Origin: Rhodoferax sp.
Lineage (GTDB): Bacteria > Pseudomonadota > Gammaproteobacteria > Burkholderiales > Burkholderiaceae_C
Assembly (NCBI GenBank): GCA_030685025.1
Contig: JAUXWC010000042.1
Location: forward strand, 1 to 64,000
DNA length: 64,000 bases
Direction: 5' to 3'
The stretch's first letter is position 1, and every line of letters starts with the position of its first letter. A program made the position numbers and the translations under genes. Below are positions 7,488 to 16,100 of the stretch, in pieces. The notes under the pieces were generated by a model, which had not been told where the DNA came from, searched no databases, and saw only the letters and a list, made by a program, of their open reading frames with translations.

Positions 7488-8369
7488 ATGAAATTGAACT
7501 TCGAAACTGCCCTGCCCAAGTTGGTGTTCGCACCCGGCTTTGTGCTGGGCATCGCCTTTATCTATGGCTTCATGGCTTGGAACGGTGTGCTCTCGGTCAC
7601 CGGCTCACGCATGCTGCCCAACTACAGCGAATTTGTTGGCCTGGCGCAGTACGCCCGGCTGTGGGAATCCGAGCGCTGGTGGGTCGCCCTGAAAAACCTG
7701 GGCCTGTTCAGCCTGTTTTATGTGGGTGGCGCGATGCTGATCGGCATGGCGCTGGCGATCTTCCTGGACCAGAAGGTGCGCATGGAAGGCGCGCTGCGCA
7801 CCATCTATCTGTACCCGATGGCGCTGTCCTTCATCGTCACCGGCACCGCCTGGAAGTGGCTTCTCAACCCCAGCCTGGGGCTGGAGAAACTGATGCACGA
7901 CTGGGGCTGGAGCAGCTTTCAGTTTGACTGGCTGGTGCAGAGCGACACTGCCATCTACTGCGTCATCATCGCCGGCATCTGGCAATCGGCCGGTTTTGCC
8001 ATGGCCTTGTTTTTGGCGGGGTTGCGCGGCATTGACGACAGCATCATCAAGGCTGCGCAGATGGACGGCGCCTCGCTGCCGCGCATCTACTGGCGTATCA
8101 TCCTGCCGATTTTGCGGCCGGTGGTGTTCTCCACCATCATGGTGCTGTCGCACCTGTCGATTAAGGGCTTTGACCTGGTGATGGCCCTGACCGGCGGCGG
8201 CCCGGGTTATGCCACCGACGTGCCGGCCACCTTCATGTACGTGATGAGTTTCACGCGCGGCCAGATCGGCCTGGGCGCGGCCAGCGCCACCATGATGCTG
8301 GCCAGCGTAGCCGCCATCGTGGTGCCCTACCTGTACAGCGAATTGCGCGCCAAACCGCATGACCGATAA
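7488..8369 (+). CDS. Sugar ABC transporter permease, MalF/GtsB type (system 1)
   Basis: A 293-residue inner-membrane protein with about six hydrophobic segments. The permease coupling loop (EAA-type motif) is read as AAQMDGASLPRIYWRIILPIL near residue 190 and would dock onto the ATPase encoded at 9465. It pairs with the MalG-type permease encoded at 8555 to form the channel. The N-terminal segment PKLVFAPGFVLGIAFIYGF is the first transmembrane helix. It shares the phrases FVGLAQYARLW and FLDQKVRMEGALRTI with the paralogue at 22509, so the two transporter sets arose from one ancestor. Confidence 0.88.
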   Translation: MKLNFETALPKLVFAPGFVLGIAFIYGFMAWNGVLSVTGSRMLPNYSEFVGLAQYARLWESERWWVALKNLGLFSLFYVGGAMLIGMALAIFLDQKVRMEGALRTIYLYPMALSFIVTGTAWKWLLNPSLGLEKLMHDWGWSSFQFDWLVQSDTAIYCVIIAGIWQSAGFAMALFLAGLRGIDDSIIKAAQMDGASLPRIYWRIILPILRPVVFSTIMVLSHLSIKGFDLVMALTGGGPGYATDVPATFMYVMSFTRGQIGLGAASATMMLASVAAIVVPYLYSELRAKPHDR

Positions 8370-8404
8370 GCCCCACGCCACGGGCAATGACACCCCATTC
8401 GTCT

Positions 8405-8493
8405 GTCATTGCGGCCCCCGAGCCGCAATCCATCGCGCCCCACCAAGCACCTCGCCACGCGAAGCATGGATTGCGGGTCAAGCCCGCAATGAC
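8405..8493. repeat. REP/BIME-like palindromic intergenic repeat
   Basis: Two hairpins stand head to head: GTCATTGCGG-CCCCCGAG-CCGCAATCCAT and ATGGATTGCGGG-TCAA-GCCCGCAATGAC, and the outer arms are themselves inverted repeats (GTCATTGCGG and its complement). This is the usual look of dispersed repeats between bacterial genes, often mobilised by RAYT transposases. It lies between the two permease genes of one operon, and an open frame through it (from 8387) is not a real extension of the downstream gene. Confidence 0.75.
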
Positions 8494-8554
8494 AACGCCA
8501 TGGGGACTGGCCGTGAACTACTTCGACCGTGTGCCCCATAGGTCTCATCTCCTT

Positions 8555-9409
8555 ATGACTACCCCATTCTTGTCCCGTTGCCTGGTCTATGGCGTGTTGC
8601 TGCTGGCCGCCTTCTTCTTCCTGGCGCCGCTCTATGTGATGCTGGTGACCAGCCTGAAGGACGCCGAGCAGATTCGCTCGGGCAACCTGCTCAGCCTGCC
8701 GCATTCGCTCAACTTTGACGCCTGGTCGTTGGCATGGTCGAGTGCCTGCACCGGCACCGATTGCCGTGGCCTCAAGCCCTTCTTCTGGAACTCGGTGATC
8801 ATGGTGGTTCCTGCGGTGCTGGTGTCGACCCTGTGGGGCGCCATGAATGGCTATGTGCTGAGCCTGTGGAAGTTTCGTGGCAGCGAAGTGATGTTTGGCT
8901 TCATGCTGTTTGGCGTGTTCATGCCGTTTCAGGTGGTGCTGCTGCCGATGAGCCAGGTACTGGGCTGGTTGGGTATCGCCAGCTCGATCAGTGGCCTGAT
9001 CGTGGTGCATTGCCTGGCCGGGTTGGCCGGCACCACGCTGTTCTTTCGCAACTACTACGCATCTATCCCCAAAGAGCTGGTCAACGCGGCGCGCATCGAC
9101 GGTGCGGGCTTCTGGCGCATCTTCTTTCGCATCGTGGTGCCGATGTCCACCCCAATCGTGATGGTGACCTTGATCTGGCAGTTCACCAACATCTGGAACG
9201 ACTTTCTCTTCGGCGTGGCCTTTAGCGGGCCCGACAGCAAGCCCATCACCGTGGGCCTGAACAACATGGTCAATACGTCGAGCAGCGTCAAGAGCTACAA
9301 CGTGGACATGGCCGCCGCCGTGATCGCCGGCCTGCCAACGATGCTGGTCTACGTGCTGGCCGGCAAATACTTCGTGCGCGGCCTCACCGCTGGTGCGGTC
9401 AAGGGCTGA
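8555..9409 (+). CDS. Sugar ABC transporter permease, MalG/GtsC type (system 1)
   Basis: A 284-residue membrane protein starting MTTPFLSRCLVYG. The open frame reaches back to 8387 through the palindromic repeat, but the family length and the first transmembrane segment (VLLLAAFFFLAPLYVMLVTS) favour ATG 8555. The coupling loop is ELVNAARIDGAGFWRIFFRI, and the C-terminus FVRGLTAGAVKG is typical of this family. It forms the heterodimeric channel with the product of 7488. It shares a long loop with a Cys pair (SACTGTDCRG) with its paralogue at 23402 (SACTGVSCEG). Confidence 0.88.
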   Translation: MTTPFLSRCLVYGVLLLAAFFFLAPLYVMLVTSLKDAEQIRSGNLLSLPHSLNFDAWSLAWSSACTGTDCRGLKPFFWNSVIMVVPAVLVSTLWGAMNGYVLSLWKFRGSEVMFGFMLFGVFMPFQVVLLPMSQVLGWLGIASSISGLIVVHCLAGLAGTTLFFRNYYASIPKELVNAARIDGAGFWRIFFRIVVPMSTPIVMVTLIWQFTNIWNDFLFGVAFSGPDSKPITVGLNNMVNTSSSVKSYNVDMAAAVIAGLPTMLVYVLAGKYFVRGLTAGAVKG

Positions 9410-9464
9410 ACCGTCCGGCACCCCGCGCTGTCGCCCGCCCTCGTCCTATTCAAACCTCCTCATC

Positions 9465-10577
9465 ATGGCCGCCTCACTTTACATCGCCGGTATCCGCAAA
9501 GTCTTTGGCAAGGCCGACAAGGCTGTCGAGGTGCTCAAACGCATCGACATCGATGTGGCGCCAGGCGAGTTCCTCATCCTGGTCGGCCCCTCGGGCTGCG
9601 GCAAGTCCACCCTGCTCAACATCATTGCCGGGCTGGAAGAACCCAGCGAGGGCGCCATCACCATCGCAGGGCGCAACGTGGTGGGCGTGCCGCCCGCGCA
9701 GCGCGACATCGCCATGGTGTTCCAGAGCTACGCGCTGTACCCCACCATGAGCGTGGCCGAGAACATCGGTTTTGCGCTGGAGATGCGCAAAGTGCCCAAG
9801 CCGGCGCGCCAGCAACGCATTGCCGAGGTGGCAGCGATGCTGCAAATCGAACACTTGCTGGAGCGCCGCCCGGCCCAACTCTCCGGCGGCCAGCGCCAGC
9901 GCGTGGCGATGGGCCGCGCCCTGGCGCGCCAGCCGCAACTGTTTCTGTTTGACGAGCCGCTGAGCAACCTGGACGCCAAGCTGCGCGTCGAGATGCGCGC
10001 CGAGATCAAGCGCCTGCACCAGCTCAGTGGCATCACCAGTGTCTACGTCACGCACGATCAGATCGAGGCCATGACGCTGGGCAGCCGCATCGCGGTGATG
10101 AAAGACGGCGTGCTGCAGCAACTCGGCACGCCCGATGAAATCTACCGCCGCCCGGCCAACACCTACGTGGCCACCTTCATTGGCTCGCCTACTATGAACT
10201 TGATAGCTGGAAGTGGCCGCTACACGGGCGAAAAGGCCACATTTGTCATTGAAGGTGGGGTGTTGCCGCTGCACTGCCCGGCACGCGGCGCCGCCACCCT
10301 GCTGGGGATACGCCCGGAGCATATTGGCCTGGTCGACCAATCCGACTGGCGTGGCGAAGTGCTGGTGGTGGAGCCCACCGGGGCTGATACCTACGTGGTG
10401 GTGAAGACTGCCGCCGGCAACGTGACGGTGCGCACCTCGCCGCAAACCAGCGTCTGCCCGGGGGATGCGGTTGGCTTGCAGGTGGCGGCGCAGCATGTGA
10501 GTTGGTTTGAGAGGGAGAGTGGGCGGCGGGTGGAGGCGGTGCAATCCGTCGGCGCCCGTGTTCCGGGATCACGATAA
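9465..10577 (+). CDS. Sugar ABC transporter ATP-binding protein, MalK/UgpC family (system 1)
   Basis: A 370-residue ATPase. Visible motifs are Walker A GPSGCGKST, Q-loop FQSYALYPT, signature LSGGQRQRVA, Walker B LFLFDEPLSNLDA and the H-loop YVTHDQIEAMTL, followed by a C-terminal TOBE/OB regulatory region (LLGIRPEHIGL). It energises import through the permeases of system 1. The start is ATG 9465 (MAASLYIAGIRKVFG); the longer frame upstream lacks a ribosome-binding site. It is the last transporter gene of the operon begun at P1. The EEP lipoprotein follows after nine bases. Confidence 0.92.
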   Translation: MAASLYIAGIRKVFGKADKAVEVLKRIDIDVAPGEFLILVGPSGCGKSTLLNIIAGLEEPSEGAITIAGRNVVGVPPAQRDIAMVFQSYALYPTMSVAENIGFALEMRKVPKPARQQRIAEVAAMLQIEHLLERRPAQLSGGQRQRVAMGRALARQPQLFLFDEPLSNLDAKLRVEMRAEIKRLHQLSGITSVYVTHDQIEAMTLGSRIAVMKDGVLQQLGTPDEIYRRPANTYVATFIGSPTMNLIAGSGRYTGEKATFVIEGGVLPLHCPARGAATLLGIRPEHIGLVDQSDWRGEVLVVEPTGADTYVVVKTAAGNVTVRTSPQTSVCPGDAVGLQVAAQHVSWFERESGRRVEAVQSVGARVPGSR

Positions 10578-10586
10578 AGGACGTTC

Positions 10587-11492
10587 ATGATGCTTCACTT
10601 TAGATCAATTCTTTGGGTGCTCGCGATGGTCTTCGTTGCCGGATGTGCCCGGCCGCCAGTGTCGGCGCAATCGACTGGCGCCGAGGTTCGCGCGGACGCC
10701 CCGGACGCGCACAAACGAGTCACGGCGATGAGCTACAACATCCGCTGCGGTTTCTGCGAAAAGCCGGACGATGTCAACCATTGGAGCCGACGCAAGTTCC
10801 TGGTGGCCGACGTGATCAGGAAATCCCAGGCCGACCTGATCGGTTTGCAGGAAGCCGAGGCGTTTCAGGTCACAGACCTGGCGTCCCTGCTGGGTGAATT
10901 TGACTGGGTGGGCGTCGGCCGCGACGACGGCAAACAGGGCGGCGAGATGAACGCCGTGCTGGTGCGTCGAAGCGCCTTTGCCATCTCTGCGCAGCAGACC
11001 CGGTGGCTGTCGGAAACGCCCGAGCGCGTGTCCCGTGGGTGGGACGCGATGTTCAATCGCACGCTGACGCTGCTCACGCTCACTAGCCGTCGCACGGGCG
11101 CGGAACTGTACTTCCTGAACACGCACTTTGACCACATCGGGCGCCAGGCCCGCGATGAAAGCGCCAAGCTCATCGTGCAAACACTGCAAACCCTGCGCAG
11201 CGGTGTACCGGTGATCGTGACGGGCGACTTCAATGCCCGACCCGACTTTGCCGGCTACAAGACCCTGACGGCGCGTCTGCACGATGCCGCGCTGGTGTCG
11301 CGCACGCCGGCCGCGGGCGGCAACATCACCTTCAACGGTTTTGGCCAGGACATCGAGCCGGACAACAAGATTGACTACGTCTTTGTCAGCCCTGGCCAGG
11401 AGGTGCTGTCGCACCGGATCATCACCGACCGATATCAGCAGCTTTATCCATCGGACCACTATCCCATCGTCGTGGACCTGCGCTGGCAATGA
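10587..11492 (+). CDS. Endonuclease/exonuclease/phosphatase (EEP) family lipoprotein
   Basis: A 301-residue protein with a lipoprotein signal peptide; the lipobox is VAGC with the lipidated Cys at about residue 20. The mature part is an EEP fold: MSYNIRCG start strand, IGLQEAEAF with the metal-ligand Glu, VIVTGDFNARPD, and the terminal PSDHYPIVV with catalytic Asp-His. Members include DNases, neutral sphingomyelinases and inositol-phosphate phosphatases, so the substrate cannot be fixed. Its place as the last gene of the system 1 operon, with GH30 and a glycerophosphodiesterase nearby, raises the possibility of a glycolipid or phosphodiester substrate. It is probably outer-membrane anchored. 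ATG 10587 or ATG 10590 could be used. Confidence 0.82.
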   Translation: MMLHFRSILWVLAMVFVAGCARPPVSAQSTGAEVRADAPDAHKRVTAMSYNIRCGFCEKPDDVNHWSRRKFLVADVIRKSQADLIGLQEAEAFQVTDLASLLGEFDWVGVGRDDGKQGGEMNAVLVRRSAFAISAQQTRWLSETPERVSRGWDAMFNRTLTLLTLTSRRTGAELYFLNTHFDHIGRQARDESAKLIVQTLQTLRSGVPVIVTGDFNARPDFAGYKTLTARLHDAALVSRTPAAGGNITFNGFGQDIEPDNKIDYVFVSPGQEVLSHRIITDRYQQLYPSDHYPIVVDLRWQ

Positions 11493-11537
11493 GCTGGCGG
11501 AGGCGGCAAGACATTTTTCTTCAGCCGTTCGTCGGCA

Positions 11538-11608
11538 TTAGGGATTGCCCGAATAAGGTGTCCAGCAATGCAGTGCTATATTTGCCAGGTCGATTGGGAA
11601 CGTTTCCA
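11538..11608 (+). promoter_or_regulatory. Composite promoter P2 with LacI-type operator, upstream of the TonB-dependent receptor
   Basis: It repeats the P1 layout: palindrome TTAGGGATTGCCCGAA (11538-11553), TATATT (11577-11582), operator TGGGAACGTTTCCA (11595-11608). The 12-bp distance from -10 to operator equals that of P1, whereas the spacer before the -10 box differs by one base and in sequence. That pattern marks conserved sites rather than a recent duplication. Confidence 0.7.
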
Positions 11609-11699
11609 TTTCTGACCGCCAGTGCATTACAGAGTTGCTTCGTCATGGCCGTGACACGATTGATGCAACGTTTATTACCGAGCCCCTAGGAGTACTTGA

Positions 11700-14474
11700 A
11701 TGAACAATTCCGCCCCTCAGCGCAGCCACCACACCGCTCGGCGACGCGCTGCGCTGCGCATCAGCCCCATCGCGGCCGCCTGCGCGACCCTGTTGCTGGC
11801 GACCAGCCCCGCGTACGCCCAACAGCAGGCCCCGGTCAAACTGGAAACCGTTACGGTGACCGGCATTCGCGCCGGCATTGAGAGCTCGATTGCCGTCAAG
11901 CGAGATTCCGATTCCATCGTGGAAGTGGTTTCAGCCGAAGACATCGGAAAGTTGCCCGACACCAGCATCGCCGAATCGCTGGCGCGCCTGCCCGGCTTGA
12001 CCGCGCAGCGCGTGGACGGTCGTGCCCAAGTGATCTCCATTCGTGGTCTGTCCCCGAACTATGCCGGCGCGCTGCTCAATGGGCGCGAGGTGGTCAGTTC
12101 CAGCGACAGCCGTGCCGCCGAGTACGACCAGTTTCCTTCGGAGTTGATCAACTCGGCCGTGGTCTACAAGACGCCTGATGCCTCGTTGATTGGCCAGGGC
12201 CTCTCCGGCACCATTGATGCGCGCACGCTGCTGCCGCTGTCGGTGCGTGGTCGGCAGATCTCCATCAATGTGCGTGGTGAGCGCAATTCCTACGGCCAGT
12301 TGACGGACGGCGCGAGTGGCACCGGAAATCGCATCAGTGCCTCCTACGTCAATCAGTTCGCCGACAACACCGTCGGTGTGGCGCTGGGGTATGCACACCT
12401 GAATTCCCCCGGCCAGCAAAAGCAATACAAGGCCTGGGAGAGTGGTGACTACAGCAAGTGGGGCGTTGCGCCTTACCTGGGTGTCCCCAAGACCGCCAGC
12501 GGCTATGCCCTGGCCGCGCAAGGTTTCGATGCCGGCGTCACGTCGAGTTCGCAAGTGCGCGATGGCCTGATGGCGGTGTTGGAGTACAAGCCCAGCAAGG
12601 AATTCCATAGCGTAGTGGATCTGTACTACTCCAAGTTTGATCAGGACCGCTCTGGCCGCACCCTGCTGGGGATGTCGGGGCCGTGGAACGGCACGCCGGG
12701 CAATCCCGAGTACTCCAATGTGGGCACTTCGGTGGTGAATGGCAATACGGTGGTGACCAGCGGCACCTGGACCGATGTGCAGAATCTGGTGCGCGGCGAC
12801 AAGTTGAACCGCTCCGACGAGATGAGCGCCCTGGGTTGGAAGAACACCTTCAAGCTGCCCAACAAGTGGACTGGCGTGGCGGACGTCAGCTACTCGCGCA
12901 CCACGCGCGATGAGACCTATGCCGAAATCTATGCTTCGCCCTTGCTACCGAGCACCTATACCTTTTCCGGACTGGGTGTCTCGGGCGCACAGCAATTTTC
13001 GACCAGCCAGAATTTGACCGATCCGGCCAACGTTCCATTGCGAGATCCATCGGGTTGGGGCGTGATCCGGATGCCGCACATCACGGACGAGATCAAGTCC
13101 TTCCGTCTGGTTGGCAAGCGTGACCTGGATGGCATGTTCAGCGGCGTCGAGGCCGGCTTGAACTATGCCCAGCGCGACAAGGTGGTCAACCGCCTGCAAA
13201 ACAAACTCGCACTGCTGGGTGGTGCCAAGTCGCTGGCGATACCCACGTCCGCCTTGCGTGGCACGACTAGCCTGGCTGGCACTGGCTTCAACGGCAGCAT
13301 GCTGACGTTCGATGTGCCGAGCGTGCTCGGCCTGTACGGTCAGACTCCCACCAATCCGTGGGAGGAGAAGGACAACCACTACGAGATGCACGAGAAGGTC
13401 ACGACCGCGTACTCCAAGCTCAACATTGATACGCAGCTCGGCGCCACTCCGGTGCGCGGCAATGTCGGTGTGCAAATGGTTCATACCAAGCAGTTCTCGA
13501 ATGGTTTTGCCTGGGTCAACGACAAGATCTACCCGGTCAGCGATGGCACCAGCTACACCGACTACCTGCCGAGCTTGAATCTGGCATTCAGTTTCCAGCC
13601 GGACCTGATTGGTCGCTTCGGCCTGGCCAAGACCATGGCCCGTCCGCGCATGGATGACCTGCGCGCCGGCGCCGATCAGCCCAAGGTCGGCAACAAGCCG
13701 GGTACGCCTGGTTATGGCTTGTGGGGTGCCTCCGGTGGTGGCAATCCGCGGCTTGAACCCTGGCGTGCCAAGTCAGTGGACTTTTCGCTGGAAAAGTACT
13801 TTGGCAAGCGCAGCTACCTGGCCGGTGCGGCGTTCTACAAGAGTTTGGACACCTTCATCTATAACCAGAGTGTGATCCGTGACTTCTCTAGCTTCAACAA
13901 CACCATTTTGCCGGGTGGCGTGCAACCCACATCCCCGTTGGGAACTCTCAGCGCGCCGGCCAATGGCAAAGGCGGGACGGTTTCCGGCATCGAGCTCAGC
14001 GCATCGCTTGAAGGCAGTTTGCTGACACCCGCGCTGGATGGTTTTGGTGTGGTCGCCAGCGTCTCCAGTACCAAGAGCTCGCTGCATGAAGCCAACAATC
14101 CCAAGCGTTCCCTGGATGGGCTGTCGGGCACCGTCAACAACCTGACGCTCTACTACGAAAAGAACGGCTTCTCGACCCGGATCAGCCAGCGATATCGCTC
14201 CGCTTTCGAAGCCACCACGCGGGGCGTGTTGCTGAACAACGTGACCAGCAAGATCGATGCCGAGAAAAACGTCGACTTCCAGTTGGGCTATGCGTTCGAG
14301 ACCGGCCAATACAAGGGCTTGTCGGTGCTGCTGCAAGTCAACAACCTGACCAACACACCTTACGTGACCCGTCAGAGCCCGCAAGTGGGTGGCGACAATC
14401 CCGATGGCGTGCTTCCCCTTGCTTACACCACCTACGGCCGCACGGTCCTGTTGGGTGTGAACTACAAGTTCTAA
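11700..14474 (+). CDS. TonB-dependent outer-membrane receptor for oligosaccharide uptake
   Basis: A 924-residue protein preceded by an AGGAG box. A long signal peptide ends near AYAQQQA, then a TonB-box-like stretch (LETVTVTG), a plug domain (residues about 60-190: DIGKLPDTSIAESLARLPG, then RVDGRAQVISIRGLSPNYAG) and a 22-strand beta-barrel ending in VLLGVNYKF with the terminal Phe. The plug type and the SIAESLARLPG motif match the large family of carbohydrate receptors of Xanthomonas and Caulobacter. It would import glucosides across the outer membrane with TonB-ExbBD energy. It is transcribed from composite promoter P2 and followed by a terminator. The halogenase-like gene directly downstream is its common companion in other genomes. 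Confidence 0.92.
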   Translation: MNNSAPQRSHHTARRRAALRISPIAAACATLLLATSPAYAQQQAPVKLETVTVTGIRAGIESSIAVKRDSDSIVEVVSAEDIGKLPDTSIAESLARLPGLTAQRVDGRAQVISIRGLSPNYAGALLNGREVVSSSDSRAAEYDQFPSELINSAVVYKTPDASLIGQGLSGTIDARTLLPLSVRGRQISINVRGERNSYGQLTDGASGTGNRISASYVNQFADNTVGVALGYAHLNSPGQQKQYKAWESGDYSKWGVAPYLGVPKTASGYALAAQGFDAGVTSSSQVRDGLMAVLEYKPSKEFHSVVDLYYSKFDQDRSGRTLLGMSGPWNGTPGNPEYSNVGTSVVNGNTVVTSGTWTDVQNLVRGDKLNRSDEMSALGWKNTFKLPNKWTGVADVSYSRTTRDETYAEIYASPLLPSTYTFSGLGVSGAQQFSTSQNLTDPANVPLRDPSGWGVIRMPHITDEIKSFRLVGKRDLDGMFSGVEAGLNYAQRDKVVNRLQNKLALLGGAKSLAIPTSALRGTTSLAGTGFNGSMLTFDVPSVLGLYGQTPTNPWEEKDNHYEMHEKVTTAYSKLNIDTQLGATPVRGNVGVQMVHTKQFSNGFAWVNDKIYPVSDGTSYTDYLPSLNLAFSFQPDLIGRFGLAKTMARPRMDDLRAGADQPKVGNKPGTPGYGLWGASGGGNPRLEPWRAKSVDFSLEKYFGKRSYLAGAAFYKSLDTFIYNQSVIRDFSSFNNTILPGGVQPTSPLGTLSAPANGKGGTVSGIELSASLEGSLLTPALDGFGVVASVSSTKSSLHEANNPKRSLDGLSGTVNNLTLYYEKNGFSTRISQRYRSAFEATTRGVLLNNVTSKIDAEKNVDFQLGYAFETGQYKGLSVLLQVNNLTNTPYVTRQSPQVGGDNPDGVLPLAYTTYGRTVLLGVNYKF

Positions 14475-14490
14475 GACGCTCTAAAGGAAG

Positions 14491-14522
14491 ACCCCTGTCG
14501 ACTCCATTCGGCAGGGGTTTTT
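14491..14522 (+). terminator. Rho-independent terminator after the receptor gene
   Basis: ACCCCTG pairs with CAGGGGT around a 14-base loop, followed by a T-run (TTTTT). It is placed 17 bases after the receptor stop and would limit read-through into the halogenase-like gene. Confidence 0.8.
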
Positions 14523-14575
14523 ACATTTCCAGGGGAGCTAGGGCGACCCCTCGCGACCACAAAGCAGGATCGATC

Positions 14576-16081
14576 ATGACAGCTATGCGCATTCAACAAA
14601 TTGTCATCGTTGGTGGCGGCACGGCGGGCTGGATGACGGCGGCTGCCTTGGCAAAGGTACTGCGCAGCCAGTGCAGCATCCGCCTGATCGAGTCCGATGA
14701 GATCGCAACCATTGGGGTTGGCGAGGCGACCATCCCGCCGATCAAGGTTTTCAATGACGCACTCGAAATCGACGAGAACGAATTGCTCGCGAAGACCCAA
14801 GGCACGTTCAAGCTGGGTATCGAGTTCGTCAACTGGGGCAAACGGGGTGATGCCTACGTCCACTCGTTTGGCAGATTGCCTGGCGGTATGCCGATGGGCG
14901 ATTTTCACCAGTACTGGCAAAAGGCCTATCAACTCGGCAAGGCACCTGATCTTGCCCGCTTCTCGATCAACACGGTGGCGGCGCAACAGGGCAAGATGCT
15001 GCGCACGGTCAACGACATGCCGGGCTCCCCGTTGGCGGACATCATCAACGCGTTTCACTTTGACGCGAGTCTGTACGCCAAGTTCTTGCGCGGCTACAGC
15101 GAAAAACTGGGCGTCGTCCGAACCGAAGGAAAGATTGTCAACACGCTGCTGCGTGATCCGGATGGGTTCATCGAAGCGGTGGTACTGGAACACGGTGAAA
15201 CGGTGTCGGGCGACTTCTTCATCGACTGCTCCGGCATGCGGGGTGTGCTGATCGAGCAGGCCTTGAAGACCGGGTTTGATGATTGGAGCCACTGGCTGCC
15301 CTGCAACCGGGCGATTGCGGTGCCGTGTGAGTCCGGCGGATCGTTCCTGCCGCTGACGCGCTCCACGGCGCACTCAGCCGGTTGGCAATGGCGCATTCCA
15401 TTGCAGCACCGAATAGGCAATGGCCACGTCTACTCAAGCCAGTTCATGAGTGACGACGAAGCCACCGCCCTCCTGCTCAACAACCTCGACGGGCAGCAGT
15501 TGGCCGAGCCACGTTATATCAAGTACACCCCTGGCAAACGCAAGAAGGTATGGCACCGCAATTGCGTTGCGATCGGACTCTCAAGCGGCTTTCTGGAGCC
15601 GCTTGAATCAACCAGTATTCACCTCATACAGACGGCGGTTTCGCGGCTGATCAAGTTCCTCCCCGACTGCAGTTTCGATCAAGCCGACATTGACGAGTTC
15701 AATGAGCAAGCCGATTTCGAGTACCACCGGATTCGTGACTTCCTGATACTGCACTACAAGGCGACCGAGCGCGACGATTCGGCGTTTTGGAACTACTGCC
15801 GAAACATGGCCATACCGGACAGCCTGGAAAGAAGAATCGCCCTCTATCGCAGCCACGGCCGCATCATCCCGAAGGACAAGGAGCTGTTCGAAGTGAAGAG
15901 CTGGCTGGAGGTGATGCATGGCCAGGGTATCCGGCCGCGGGGCTACGACCCTCTGGTGGACTTGACCGCCTTCGAAGAGGTTTTGAAGATCCTGAGCAAC
16001 GTCGACGGGGTGATCCAGAAGTGCGCCGACATCATGCCAACCCATGCCGAGTTCATTGCAAAAAACTGTTCCAACAAGTGA
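14576..16081 (+). CDS. Tryptophan-halogenase family flavoprotein
   Basis: A 501-residue FAD-dependent halogenase fold. Residues about 10-20 hold the dinucleotide motif GGGTAGW; GEATIPP follows near residue 50. The segment TFKLGIEFVNW contains the Lys equivalent to the catalytic lysine of PrnA-type halogenases. The motif GWQWRIPLQ is the WxWxIP signature that separates halogenases from monooxygenases. Classical members chlorinate or brominate tryptophan or indole with reduced FAD. A large clade is linked to TonB-dependent carbohydrate receptors and its natural substrate is unknown. The neighbours fit that clade: receptor upstream, GH3 downstream after 19 bases. No flavin reductase is adjacent. 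ATG 14576 is used; ATG 14585 is also possible. Confidence 0.85.
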   Translation: MTAMRIQQIVIVGGGTAGWMTAAALAKVLRSQCSIRLIESDEIATIGVGEATIPPIKVFNDALEIDENELLAKTQGTFKLGIEFVNWGKRGDAYVHSFGRLPGGMPMGDFHQYWQKAYQLGKAPDLARFSINTVAAQQGKMLRTVNDMPGSPLADIINAFHFDASLYAKFLRGYSEKLGVVRTEGKIVNTLLRDPDGFIEAVVLEHGETVSGDFFIDCSGMRGVLIEQALKTGFDDWSHWLPCNRAIAVPCESGGSFLPLTRSTAHSAGWQWRIPLQHRIGNGHVYSSQFMSDDEATALLLNNLDGQQLAEPRYIKYTPGKRKKVWHRNCVAIGLSSGFLEPLESTSIHLIQTAVSRLIKFLPDCSFDQADIDEFNEQADFEYHRIRDFLILHYKATERDDSAFWNYCRNMAIPDSLERRIALYRSHGRIIPKDKELFEVKSWLEVMHGQGIRPRGYDPLVDLTAFEEVLKILSNVDGVIQKCADIMPTHAEFIAKNCSNK

Positions 16082-16100
16082 CAAACAGCCAGACATTAGT

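Noticed and set aside
8327-9421. A 364-codon minus-strand frame opposite the MalG-type permease
   Set aside because: It is strongly biased to His and Gln and spans the palindromic repeat and the permease gene. It is a shadow frame.
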